A stretch of DNA of 64,000 bases from Auriscalpium vulgare (lineage: Eukaryota; Basidiomycota; Agaricomycetes; Russulales; Auriscalpiaceae), in NCBI GenBank assembly GCA_019915015.1, contig JAHBBC010000017.1, positions 1,116,001-1,180,000 on the forward strand. Direction: 5' to 3'. Of the stretch, positions 35,618 to 46,964 are shown in pieces. The translations under genes and the position numbers were made by a program. Each line of letters opens with the position of its first letter. Position 1 is the stretch's first letter. The notes beneath the pieces are model-generated. The model was not told where the DNA came from. It did no database searches and worked only from the letters and a program-made list of their open reading frames with translations.

Positions 35618-37123
35618 ATGGCCTTCCTGATTCAGGAAAATGCTCAAGAAATGCTCAACGCACCTCCTGACCGCAGCACATACCTCCTCCCGATGTATGG
35701 CGCGTATGTTGTCTTCACATTCAATCCGGTCGCCACCCTGGAGACATTGGAGGACCCGATTGCGACTGAGCAGGCCGCTGCTCTGACCACGAAGAAGTAC
35801 GTGGGGTATATCTCTCGTGTAAGTCGTAATACTTCTGTTGCCGGATGTTGCTTCTGAGAGTACTGGCGATTTAGGTTTGCGATCTTGCATTGCCTGAACG
35901 CAGATATCACCGATGCACGTGTCACCTGCTCAGCAATAGCTTACCAGCTGCATCGGAAACCGACCACACCGAAGAAACTATGTTCGTCCCGATTGCTCCG
36001 GCTACACACCCCGAAGGCCGTGAGGCCTTGTCACCAACTCCTCCTCTCCCTTGGGACGGCCTTTATCATCACTCGCTGAAGGAAATCGACCTCCGTCTGA
36101 TGACGGACCAAAGCCCAAGCATAGACCACAGCCTGTCGCCTATGATACCCTTGCGCAGTGTCATCGAAATGGGGCAGGTAGTGAACGCGGACTTCTTGCG
36201 CCAAAGTCAGTTGCGGGCAGCATACGAGGCTGTTCATCCCAAATCATCAGGTACTTCGATGCCGTTGGCCGTTCCGTTGGCCGAGGATGATAGAGGCCAT
36301 GATGAAGATCAAGACGATCATGCATCCTACTACTCCGATGGGTCAGATTCTGTGGTTCTGTCAGAGTCTCACTCCTCCGCGTCCAGCGACGATCTTGACT
36401 GGCTTCCGGAAACATTTCGAGATCCTTTCGTCGTCCGGGAGGATCCAGCACATCAATTTATGCCTGTGGTTGAGTTCAATGTCGACCTTTCCACCGTTGC
36501 CGAGTTCACGGATGCAAAACATTTCTTCAAGGAGATTGCCGCTGTGGAAAGGTACGTGTAATGACCATTAAGTTCTCTCTGAGTCCCTACACCTGACACT
36601 TCGCCCACAGAATTAGGGCCGAATCCGAGGAGCGCAGCCGTGAGCGCATGGAGCGGCTGGAAGCGGAGCGATTGGCGAATGAGCGTCAGCGTGACGCCTC
36701 TGCATTGATATTGGAGCACAGCCCTAAATGTGAGCGCTGCTATGATGCTCTCTATCGATATGTGGCCTAACATTTGCTGAACGTAGCGACGAGCCTCGTC
36801 TCACGGCTCATTGGCAAACCGCGTACCAAAGTCGAGGCAGAGCCCTCCGAGTCTGAGGAATCCCTGGCGCACGATAGGGAGCACAAGAAAGAAAGACGAC
36901 TCAGACGCTATTACACGATTGGCAGGAATGGTGAGCTGCGCCGCGCTCTGCAATACTTCCTTCGCATGATTCTGACACGACATTGACAGGCATTGTCTCG
37001 TTCTCTCGCGCGGTCATATCCGTCGTGTGGTCGTGCCTCCCATGCCGTTTGGCAGACATGCGCGAAGGTAGTTTGTCGTGTTGGAATTGGGACGCATGGT
37101 CTGGCCCGTGGCAGCTAGGATGA
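35618..37123 (+). CDS. Hypothetical protein, five-exon gene with a paralogue at 10459
   Basis: The first exon starts MAFLIQENAQEML and ends at VGYISR before GTAAGT at about 35820. The second exon (about 35877-36552) is acidic and serine-rich in the middle (DDRGHDEDQDDHASYYSDG, SHSSASSDDLDWLPE) and ends FNVDLSTVAEFTDAKHFFKE, EIAAVER. Exon 3 starts IRAESEERSRERMERLEAERL, a charged helix likely to be a coiled coil. Exon 4 has SLVSRLIGKPRTKVEAEPS. The last exon reads GIVSFSRAVISVVWSCLPCRLAD, possibly a membrane-facing helix, and ends WDAWSGPWQLG with TGA at 37121. All introns have GT-AG ends and the frame is open throughout, which is unusual in this window. I do not recognise the family. The upstream ATG at 35573 is in frame but too close to the TATA box. 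Confidence 0.7.
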
Positions 37124-38225
37124 TTGCGAATGTCCACTAACACAATCAATCGAATTGATCATTTGAAACGCGTCCCGTTCGACTGCTCTCTTCTCTACTC
37201 TGAACCTCCGTGCGCTGCCGCGCACTGGCCACGTGGTGACGAAGGTGGCTGCGAAAAATACCTTGGACAGCAGCGAGCAGTGTCGACGGTCTTCCGGGAG
37301 CCTTAGCTGTCGTGATGCCAAAGAACTCGATTTCCAAAGCGAAAGGGAGGCCGGTATGCAACCACCGCGTCCACAATGGACCGTCCGATTCAACGCTGCA
37401 TGCGCCATATGAGCACCAAAGACCAGGACAAAGTAACAACTGTACGCACCTTCATTTCAGCCGCGCAACCCGCTGGTCGTGCACATTTGAGCGGTCCACA
37501 ATAAGAACTCGTTGAGTACCCATTGGCATATGCATCTGCTGAGACCACGACAGAGAGCCGCCTCGATAGCGCTGCCTCTCGCCATGGGATAATCGTGGCT
37601 CATTTCTGTGTGATCCGCCGGTGGTGCGCGAGTAGCCACCCTGGGTTGAGTTACAACTTACCAGCACTTGGATCCCAGCCGAAAGAACCGCGAAGTGCTC
37701 AATAGCACTAATGAGTGAGTCAAAGGCTTCCTGAACACGCACTAGGATCGATCCCGTGGCGCAAAAGGGAAGGACGAGGATGACGTGGCGTCATTCGAGC
37801 ACGACCTGGATGAAAGAGAGGTCAGCAGCGTCAAAGGAGTGCTAGAGAATGGCCGACGCACATGCCCATCGTCACCACCTCGATTGCCCCCGGACCTACA
37901 CTCTCCTTGCACCCTCCCAGACGCCACGATTTCATCTAACCATGGCAGCGTGTAACACACCACGTTGGGAGCGATACCGTGCCGCGCGCCGGCAGTCGCA
38001 GCCTCGCCCAAGTCGAGGGACACCGTGACATGCTGCAGAGGCCGTGTGCTTGCCAGTCGTCACGACATGGCACAGCTTGAGGCAGGCGTATAGGCATGGA
38101 GATGTTGGTGGACGCACGAGACGCGAGAGGGATGCGAGAGGGTATACCGTGACGATGTGGCGAGACAGTCGTTCGGTCGGATCGGTCCCGACTCGGAGGG
38201 AGTTCACGTGATTGGAATATCCCGG
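37124..38225 (-). other. Unassigned region, possible decayed minus-strand gene
   Basis: Minus-strand pieces such as TFVVLLCPGLWCSYGAC and AFDSLISAIEHFAVLSAG suggest hydrophobic helices, but no continuous frame can be built. At about 37915-38110 the sequence resembles 41045-41215 (CGGCAGTCGC, GCCTCGCC, AGGCAGGYGTAT in the same order), so both may derive from one duplicated gene. Loosely, the hydrophobic pieces recall the DUF6533-type seven-helix proteins common in Agaricomycetes, but this is not demonstrated. Confidence 0.35.
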
Positions 38226-39560
38226 TAGTGTTGCGGGAAAAACCTCTGGCCAGTTTCCCCCCGGTAAGATACCAGTGGCGCTCCAGCCCGGGAGGTAAGA
38301 AACCGGTACATTACCAGGGAAATAGTCACGTGTTTTCTGTGTTCCCACGCCAACTACAGTAGCTTTTTTCGCGCCTGCGGCGCGATTGCCAGTGGTATAC
38401 GTAGTAGTGCAACGGCACCCCCAGCCTACGCCATACTGTACGATAAAATTACAGAAAATCGGAAAAATATTCACTTTGGCTTCTGTGGAAGTGTAGGCCG
38501 TCTATCGCAGCAGCGCGCGCCCTCCTAGCTCAGCAATTGAAGCCGGATAGTGGCCGAAGTAAGCATCCTCGAAAGGGTTTCATTGCCCAGTACTGACAGT
38601 ATTAGCAAGCTTGCTTTGAACAAATTTATTAGAAGGTTGGCACGTGAGTAGGAATAAGGATAACAGAGAGCAGAGCCTCGCACCACGCGTGGTGATATAC
38701 TTACGGGAAGTGCTGCAGACGTGGGTCAGATATCTCATGCACATGCGCAGCCGCGTACGAACTGTTCGTGATGCCAGTGAGCAGAGCAATTTGACAGGTT
38801 ATGACTCGGAGCCAGCGCGGCCACAAGCACCTCCAGCCCACACAGCGCAGCAACGCGGTCCTCACGACTCGGATGACGTGGGTGTCATCCCAGTTTCGCA
38901 TGCGCTCCATGACGACACCGGCGACAACGAGCTCGCGTTCAGTGGGCTTGTCTGCGGAGGGTGTCGCATGCTCAGATGCGTGGCGCGAAGTACTTGCGCA
39001 GCCCGTCTGTCTTCACGAATTCCGCGGCGCGTGTTCATCGGCGCACTAGGCCTCTTTGCAATCGTCCACTAAAACCTGTGTTTCTCGTGGTCATTGTGAT
39101 GTGTGCTCATGGTCGGGTTGGAAAAGCCCAGGGGTACGGGGTCTGCGTTGTGGTGAAAGCAAGAGTAGGTGTGGCTGGTAGTGCCCAAGGAGTGTGAGTG
39201 GCGAAGGTGTGCGCAAGCCTGGCGAGAAGCAGTCAAGCAGCGTGATCAATCAGATGTTGTCTGCGTGAAAGTGTGCTAGGATGTAGCTAGGATGCTCACA
39301 AATGTAGCTTCAACGCAACTCCCTCCCGCCGGAATGTGGAGGACTTACGCCCGCCGCTTCTGCATACAGGTTTCAAGACAGATTGACGGCTGGGGACCGC
39401 GAGGTCCGTGTGCCGGGCCGGCCGACACGTCACGTGCTTGAGGTATTATACCGGGTCCATTGGGCCCTAGGATGGGGTAGGTAAGATACCGGTACTTTAC
39501 AGGTATAATACCGGGGAAAAACTGTTTCGGGGAAAAACCTGGGTTTTTCCCGCAACCCTA
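38226..39560. mobile_element. Non-autonomous hAT element, copy 2
   Basis: Same element as 33137-34482, in the same orientation. The ends are TAGTGTTGCGGGAAAAACC and CCCGCAACCCTA. The perfect 8-bp target duplication is TATCCCGG (38218-38225 and 39561-39568). The length is 1335 bp. The first 300 and last 400 bases are essentially identical to copy 1, whereas the middle differs by about a dozen one-base indels. Confidence 0.93.
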
Positions 39561-39568
39561 TATCCCGG

Positions 39569-40013
39569 GCCGTGTCAGCAAGTTCAAACTTGCCCCCATG
39601 CAGTTGCCGTCATGCAGCTCGAGCCCGCTCCATATAGACCTGGCCAACTTCTCCATGCACATCCGTCGCCACCGCATGGAGCTCTCGTATGCATCAGAAT
39701 CTGTGAGCACCCCTTCATCTGAGTCGGCCACAGAAATACACCCCATTAGCGGTGATTTTCCGACGTCCATGACACGGCTTCAAGAACTGGCGTCAGCACA
39801 ATTACAGCTAGATGAATCACCCCCGCAAGATGGGTCTAGCATGTGTCCGACTCGCGTCTTCGCGGTCTCGACGCGCAGAAGCCTATCGTCATGCCGAGTG
39901 ATTACCTTCCCTCTGCGACCTTGCGTGCGTCCTTCGCCGTAACCTTCGGAGGATTCGGAGTCCTCCTTATGCGGCGCTCGGTCTTCGTATGAAGTGCGCA
40001 CAGTGCGACTCGG
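39569..40013. other. Upstream region of the LysM gene
   Basis: No gene is supported here. Overlapping open frames on both strands (serine-rich on plus, MDVGKSPLMG on minus) have no family resemblance. Confidence 0.4.
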
Positions 40014-40020
40014 TATAAAT
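40014..40020 (+). promoter_or_regulatory. TATA box of the LysM effector gene
   Basis: TATAAAT lies 52 bases upstream of the ATG at 40072, with a short pyrimidine-rich leader (CTCTCTGCTGC) between them. Confidence 0.7.
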
Positions 40021-40071
40021 GCTTTTCGCCTCGTCACTCTCTGCTGCAGAGTTCACCGGTCGCATTAGATC

Positions 40072-40806
40072 ATGTTCACTCCTGCCCCAGCCGTTTTACT
40101 ATCCGTCTTCCTCTGGGGGATGTCACTCACCAACGTGAAGGCTGCCGGACCCGGGCGACTTGCGACGGTGAGTGCTAAGCCTACGACGCAGCACTGGCAC
40201 ACTTCCCTGGGCTGCACACTGACTCGCTGTCCCCAGAACTGTACAGAATATCGTATGTTTGCGTGGCAAATGGGTTTTGATGGGTCCTGGTTGACAGATT
40301 TCCCTCTGTGCATGACAGGCGACACGTGCAGCACCATATACTCATGGTCGGGGGTCACTCCTTCGAAGCTTCAGTCGCTCAACCCGGGTATTCAATGTGA
40401 GATGTTCCACGCTATGCATATGCACGATGAGGACTGATCTTTCGCTCTCTAGGCAACTCTCTTACTCCGGGACAATCCATCTGCATATCGTGTAAGTGAA
40501 TAGGCACGCAAGGCTGGGCATGTTGTGCTCACAAAGTTTAAAGCGTATACGCCAGTTTGCACGGTCGACGTCACCGCGACTGGGACGTCCTGCGTGCCAA
40601 TTGTCACGGCATCAAACATCACGATCGCGGAATTCTACCAGCTCAACGATAACGTCGACAGTGCGTGTGACAATCTCGTAGTGGGGAGCCCAGTGAGTGG
40701 GCTGCGATATCATGCGGGCCCTTTCTGACGCCGCCGCCTTCAGTACTGCGTGAGCACGGATCAGTGCTTCCCAGGAAACACCGATCCGTTTTGCGACCAA
40801 GACTGA
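40072..40806 (+). CDS. Secreted LysM-domain protein (chitin-binding effector type)
   Basis: The gene has six short exons. The first encodes a signal peptide (MFTPAPAVLLSVFLWGMSLT, cleavage likely near VKA). Splicing 40072-40167, 40237-40252, 40298-40396, 40453-40491, about 40544-40691 and about 40743-40806 gives a mature protein with two LysM modules. The first carries NCTEY, GDTCSTIYSWSG, KLQSLNPGIQC and LTPGQSICI. The second carries TVTA-like GTSCVPIV, NITIAEFYQLND, CDNLVVG and YCVSTDQC. The cysteine spacing is typical of fungal LysM proteins, which bind chitin oligomers outside the cell and in plant-associated fungi hide chitin from host recognition. It ends PFCDQD. Every frame is open. 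The exact donor at the fourth exon is uncertain. Confidence 0.88.
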
Positions 40807-43573
40807 GCCGAAGACACGGTATAACATAAAGGCTGCAGCTCTGATCGCGTGGTCGTACGACCCCTTCAGACCTCTGTGTACCGTAGTCTACCTCATGATG
40901 ATGCCGTCCATCGTCTGCGCAGAGACACAATGTATTATCCTGGTTCGTTACAAAGAGTCTGTGCCAAGCTGTACCTGAACCTGAAAAGTCACGACCAGCA
41001 AATCGCGAGCGCTCGAAAATATAGCGCAGTGCAGCCCCCGCGCCTACATCCTCCCATACGCCGCGATCTCATCTAACCGTGGCATATTGGGCGCGAACGT
41101 GCCGCACGCCGGCAGTCGCGGCCTCGCCAAAGTCAAGAAACGTGCGCTTCGACGTGGCGCAGGCTGAGGCAGGTGTATGCGCAGGGAGATGCCGGTGGAC
41201 AGACGAGAACGTAGGAAAGTATCAGGGTCGGTAGGCGATAAGTTGTGCGTGGCGATTGCGTTCTGATAGGTGGATTTCGCTGCGACAACGCCCCACCTGT
41301 CGGGTGGTGGGACGGCCTGCAGCGAAGCACATTGATAGCACCCGCCATCGAAGTCCATCCAACGCCTCGGTGCGTGCACGGCGAGCTTGGCATACGGCGT
41401 TGTCCGCGGACGGTGCAGCCGGAGCTGGGAGACGAGAGGTTGGGCGCCGCGCATATATGTTCAGCTGGTAGGTGAAGCGCTGGGGAGTCGGGGCGGTGTC
41501 CACGGGGAAGCTGCAGGCAGCGGTGCGTCCCATATTGAAGGCGTGGCGCACAGCCTGTTTCTGTTGCGATAATCTTGACATCTTGACACACACGAGCAAG
41601 GTTAACCTGCGTCAAGTCCAAAGACGCGGTTCAGCTGGGAGATAGCGGAATAGTAAGGAACTCGTACCATCGACGAGCAGCTTGAATTGGATGAGCGCCG
41701 CTGTGCTCGAGTCTCAGCCGCGCGGCATCTTCACCGTTGCACGCGTGCCCAGAATGTTGAGCAGGTTCGCCGGAGTGCAGCAGTGCGATACGCTCGGCCT
41801 GCACGATGGTCAAGATCGAGTCAACCTTGCCCGCCCTCTGCGTCTTTAGAAAGTCAGCGAGCGGCAGATTATGTGAAAGGTAGCGCACGTACAGGGGAAG
41901 CACATATGGCGCTCTATCAGCCCGCAGTTACACGTATTGAGGATGGGGATGGACAGGTACCGCAGGACACACATCAGCATCTCTTTCTGTACGTGAACGG
42001 CAACAGGAGAGGACGTACGGAGGAGCTGACGACGGAGTGGCTCAGCCAGAACACGACGCAGGGCGCTCAGCGCGCGGGCTGGGTACACGCGTGGCGGGCG
42101 TGGATTGAGGACGACGACGACGCGGTGGAGGATATGCCTTCAAATGAAGCCGCTCAGCAGGCGTAGTCCACCGGATCCTATCTCCCAAGACAGATTCACG
42201 AGACTGAAACGTGCAGGCCGATAAACGAAGATCTTGCGTTGTAGGGAGACACGCCACATGGGCAAGGACAAAGAGAACGGTCGGCCGTGTTTGCGCTGGC
42301 GAGATCCGACTGTACTTGCGGGGCCTGGGGCTGCTGGTCGCCTCTGGTGGAGCAACCGTTGCGAACTCTGACCGGGAATGTATGCGCCTCAGGTCAATGA
42401 GCGGCTCATAGAGCGGCATCTGCAAATAATGGTCAAGTGGACAGATCTCGTGGGATGTCAAAATATAGACGTACCAGAGGTGCTGCGCATACAAGCCATT
42501 GGCCGAGAGCGATGTACTCCGGTCGAGTAAGACGAACCGGCTCGCGGGATAAGCGCCACCGCTCCATTGCGTTGACGGTCTCCGGGTTCAAGGGACCACT
42601 GAATGCGGTGCAGAATGGCGACGGGAGGGAGGGAAGCAATGTGATGCACTCGTTGCCATGTGATCGAGTCTTCGGGGATGAGACTACACCCGACCTGACA
42701 CCGCAAGTTCTCTGACTTGCATGCCAAGGTTCGTCAGCTAGCGCAGCAGAGGGTGCAGGCTGCGGCGTACTTACACCTCAGCGCCGCTCACTACACTCGT
42801 CTCTTGTGTCCAGGAAGTCGTCGGTGCGTGCGCATGAGCATGTGCTTCAGCGAGGTGCAGTTTGAGCCCGTGCGCATGCGTGGACGGCGGGGTGCGAGGC
42901 AGTATTGAAAGTTGATCGTGGTACCGCCGTGTTACCACCCCGACCCTGGGACAGGACAGATTTGTCGCTAACATGGGCGAGGCCACTGAGCACTGGGCCG
43001 GGGGTGAGATGCACAATATGGCTGCGGCGTTGAGACGGATGTGTGGGTACTGGAGGATGAGCGGCGACGCGAGTGGGGATCATGGTTGCGGTTGGAGAGC
43101 GCGGAGATCCTGTTTCGGTACGGCTGCAATGATGCAGACGTCGGTTGTCACCGTCTGCCAGCAGTGGCAGGCTTTTAGCGCGTCGACAGTGCCCGCGCGC
43201 TCAGCGTCTTACATGGGAAGAGTTGGTTTGGCCGGGTGTTGTGTTTTCGGCCAGGTGTTTCGAGGGAATGATAAGAAATGCAAACGCAGCTGTGACATTG
43301 GTCGTTCGACTGGATTACTTCACCACCACGCATTTGTTGAGCGGGTGTGGCGGCGCATCGCCGCGATGGATTACTAATAGCACATCGACATCGCCCCTTC
43401 GACAGCAACTACAACAGGTCTCCGTGAAGACGCAGATGTACAAGTTCGTCAAGCCACTCATGACTCGAGTGAAGCAGCGGAAAGTTGCCCTCGTTGATCG
43501 GAGTCAGTCGTACTTGTTTGTCAACACGACCTATGTAGCACACTGAGTGATGTACACAGATCGCGAATCGACA
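40807..43573. other. Unassigned 2.8 kb, no gene convincingly supported
   Basis: Overlapping frames exist on both strands: plus 41687-42166, plus 42973-43546, minus 41133-41621 and minus 42042-42494. None shows motifs. Minus-strand pieces such as VQKEMLMCVLRYLSIPI and AERIALLHSGEP could be exons of the same decayed gene seen at 37.1-38.1 kb, with which 41045-41215 shares a block of sequence. Near 42830-42880 a short CATGCGCA/CATGTGC run occurs. Confidence 0.35.
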
Positions 43574-46500
43574 ATGATGAAAAACCCGCTATCCGAGGCC
43601 ACCCCGACAACGTTGCTGGCACTGTTGCGAGAAATCAGTGAAGTCAGCACTCAAGTACCTTACATCAAGGGAGCTGCTGGAGTGTTATCGAGGATCATTA
43701 TGATCACTGATGTGTGTCAGCCTTGAGCTGTATTGATTGTCCAGGTCAAACTGACTCGTGCTGGCTGAACCACAGACCCTGAGCATATATGAGGGTGAAT
43801 TGGATGAGGTCAATAGCAATGTTGTGCAGTTTGCATCACTCCTTGCTGGGGCCTCATCATATGCTCAAAACCATGCTTGGATAATTCCTCCAGATTTGCA
43901 GCCTGTGTTGGAACTATGGCCACAGTAAGTTCACTATCAATTTTCTGTTCTTATTTTCTTGCTCTTTGTGTCGGTCATATCACAGCCTTGCTCCACCCAA
44001 GACAGTGTCTTCTGCTAACCTTCCTCTTGTATAGAGAGCTCAGGGATATTGAAAGTAGTCTAAATCAATACACACATGAAAAAAAATCAACATGGAGAAG
44101 AATATGTCATATCATAACTGACAGGGGCAATGGCCAGAATCAAATATTGCAATGAACAATTCAAGAAGCTCTCAGAAGCCTATCAGGTATAGTTGGCCAG
44201 AATGAGTGATGCACAAGAATGCTCAATTATTCTCCAGTCAAGTCTGGTAATCACTATCAAGGCAAATGCAGATCATATTCTGGAGGTGGGCCTTGGATTT
44301 GTTGTGCTTTCTGGTCTTAATACACAATAGTGACTTTTTACCTAGACCCCTTTACCAGCCAAAGGTGTGTGTGTCTTTCTAATTTGCTAAGTTTATACTG
44401 GAGATGTTTTGACAGGTTAAACATCAACATACCATCTTACCCTTCAATCTTTCAGGGGCGTGATGATCATATGATGATTCTAACAGAATTATTTGGAAAC
44501 AAAGTTAAACTACCTGCTCGAGCTGCACTTCTTGGCCCAGGTGGAATTGGAAAGACTACTTTGGCTTTGGCGGTCCTACACAACCCTCTAGTGGTGCATA
44601 CCTTTGATGAAAGGATATATTTTGTGTCATGTGAAGGATGTCTTTCTATGGCTATGCTGTTGAATGAGATGGCAAAAGCTTTGGGCATCACAAATGACTC
44701 TGATAGTGCCTCGCTTGAAACAAGCATACTTTTGAGTCTAGAGTCATCTTCAAGCTTGCTATGTGTTGACAATTTGGAGACATTGTGGAGGAGTGATATA
44801 AAGATGCACGTGGAAGTTTTCCTACAGAAAATAACAACTGTATCATCTGTGAGTGTACTAGTAACAATGAGAGGTTCAGAACATCCAGGGGATATTGCTT
44901 GGTCCAAGCCTCTGTTAAGACCCTTAGAGCCACTAGGCTTCCAGACTGCTCAACAAATATTTCAACAGATATCAGATCAATGGAATGAGTGGGCAGAAAG
45001 ACTGGTTCAAGCTGTTGAGGGTCTTCCTCTAGCAATCACAATAATTGGTCACCTTGCACAATCATATCACTGCAAAAAACTATGGGAACAATGGCAGGAG
45101 CTGGATATTAAAATAATTGATCGAGGAAATGGTCATCGTCTTACTAGTCTTGAGACTTCAATTCAGCTGTCTATCTCACAGTTGAGACACTCTACTGCAA
45201 TATTACTTCTAAGCTTGCTAGGGGTTCTTCCAGGTGGTTTATCTGTCCAAAATATTGATGATTTTCAGTCACTGTTTCCTAACTCTCAAAATATAAAAGA
45301 GGGTATTAAGCCTTTGTTAGAGAGCAGTTTAGCATATATTTTGTTTGATACACTACATGTGCACCCCCTTATTCAACATTACTGTCAAAATCATCTTCCA
45401 TTGTCTCAACAGTATGCCAAGCTGCTACAGCAGTATTACATTGAGCTCAGTGTGGGAAATACCAACAGTCACAGCCAAAGTCACATATCTACCAAACAAC
45501 TCATGGAATATAAAAATACAGGTTATATCTTGTTACAATCTTTGAAGACTGATGTCCCTACTATATCCATGGTGAATGCTGTCATATCACACTCCTGGGT
45601 GTTAGCACAGGAAACAGGTTCATTTGATGTAGAGTTGTTTGAGGCATTAGAACATTCAAGGCAGTCTCTTTCATCTCAGTTAGTTGTTAGATACCAGATA
45701 CAATGGGGTCTGTGTCTCAGACGCTGTGGAAAACATGATGAAGCATATGCTAAATTTCTAACAACCTTGAATATGCCCAAGCGCAGATACATCGGGATGA
45801 AGAATATGAAGCAGACATATTGAGGCACATAGGTGTTATACACAGTCTCCGTAATGAAATTGACACAGCTCGCACCTTTTGGGAGAAGGCATTTCTGTTG
45901 TATGAGAAAGTCCACTGTATTGAAGGACAGGCTTATATTCTATCTCAATTGAGCACTGCATCATGCCTGAGAAGTTCATATCAGCAAGCAAAAGAATATG
46001 CAAAGAAATCTATTGAACTATATGAAAGTATCGAGGATGATTTTAGCATTGGAAATGCTCTGCTTTTCTTAGGGGATGCTCTTCAATGGGAGGGTAACAT
46101 GGATGAAGCCCGAGTCAATTTTTGAAATCTCTGGATGTTTTCATAAAAGCAAATAGTAGAGGTGGGCAAAGCTCAGCATATGAGTCTTTGGGATGCTCAT
46201 ACATGTCAGAAAATAATTATGCAATGGCAAAGGACTATCTTAATAAGTCTCTGTTGCTTAGAAAACAAATCAATAATGTGGCTTCTTACTCTTCTGTCTT
46301 GGATTTTTTAGGGGAACTGCATCTATGCTTACAAGAATATGAAACTGCATTAGACTATTATCACCAGGCTGTAGATATTCATCGAGCAAGTCATCACACA
46401 ATCCAAGAGGGTGGAGCTCTTTGTAGTATTGCTGATGTGTATCTGGATATGGGAAAGAGATCAGAGGCTATCAAGTATCTGAATCAGGCCATAGCACTTC

Positions 46501-46964
46501 ATGAAACCTGTGATAATGCAGTCCGATATCTAGGAAAAGACTTACAGATCCTGGGAAAAGTATACTATGACGATGACAAACCAGATTTGGCAAGAGAGTT
46601 TTGGACAAAGGCAATAGTTATGCATACCAAAGCCAGTAACAAGGAACCACTTGCACATACTCTTATGTTTATAGGATGGACCTACTCAGATCAATGGAGT
46701 ACAGACATAGCAAGGGGGTATTTCTTGCAGGCACTATCAATTTGTGAAGAATACAGCTTTCCGCGTACACATGCAAGAGTTCTAAGATCTCTTGGAGATA
46801 TGTACAGAGATGACAAAGAGTTGGAAATAGCTATAGGGTGGTACAAAAAGGCTTTGGGAGTTCAAAAGAAAATCTCCAATATCAAAGCCACTGAATATCT
46901 TCACAATGCTATAGCAGAGGCAACAAATACTATGACTGAACAACCGCCACAATCTGAGCCTTAG
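43574..46964 (+). CDS. NLR/STAND protein: N-terminal helical domain, NB-ARC, TPR array
   Basis: The N-terminal exons (from MMKNPLSEATPTTLLALL at 43574) contain VPYIKGAAGVLSRIIMITD, then ELRDIESSLNQYT and QSSLVITIKANADHIL frames. This matches the four-helix N-terminal domain of Agaricomycete NLRs, often compared with MLKL/HeLo-type membrane-acting domains. The NB-ARC part follows: the IFQGRDD linker, P-loop GPGGIGKTTLA (44534-44566), Walker B region SSLLCVDNLE, VLVTMRG, and GLPLAIT (about 45019). TPR repeats fill 45700-46964, with at least six helix pairs such as AKEYAKKSIELYESIEDD and ALDYYHQAVDIH, ending MTEQPPQSEP. The expected role is a signal-sensing NTPase switch in allorecognition or programmed cell death. 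One base is missing at about 45770 (TTG/GAA) and one in a T-run at 46120; otherwise the frame is intact. The AT-rich composition is unlike its neighbours. Confidence 0.85.

Noticed and set aside
38226..39560. The two 1.34 kb repeats as LTRs of a retrotransposon enclosing 34.5-38.2 kb
   Set aside because: Each copy has its own terminal inverted repeats and its own different 8-bp duplication, so they are independent DNA-transposon insertions.
41687..42166. Plus-strand frame of 159 codons ending in an acidic tail
   Set aside because: No motif or family resemblance, and several equally long frames overlap it on the other strand.
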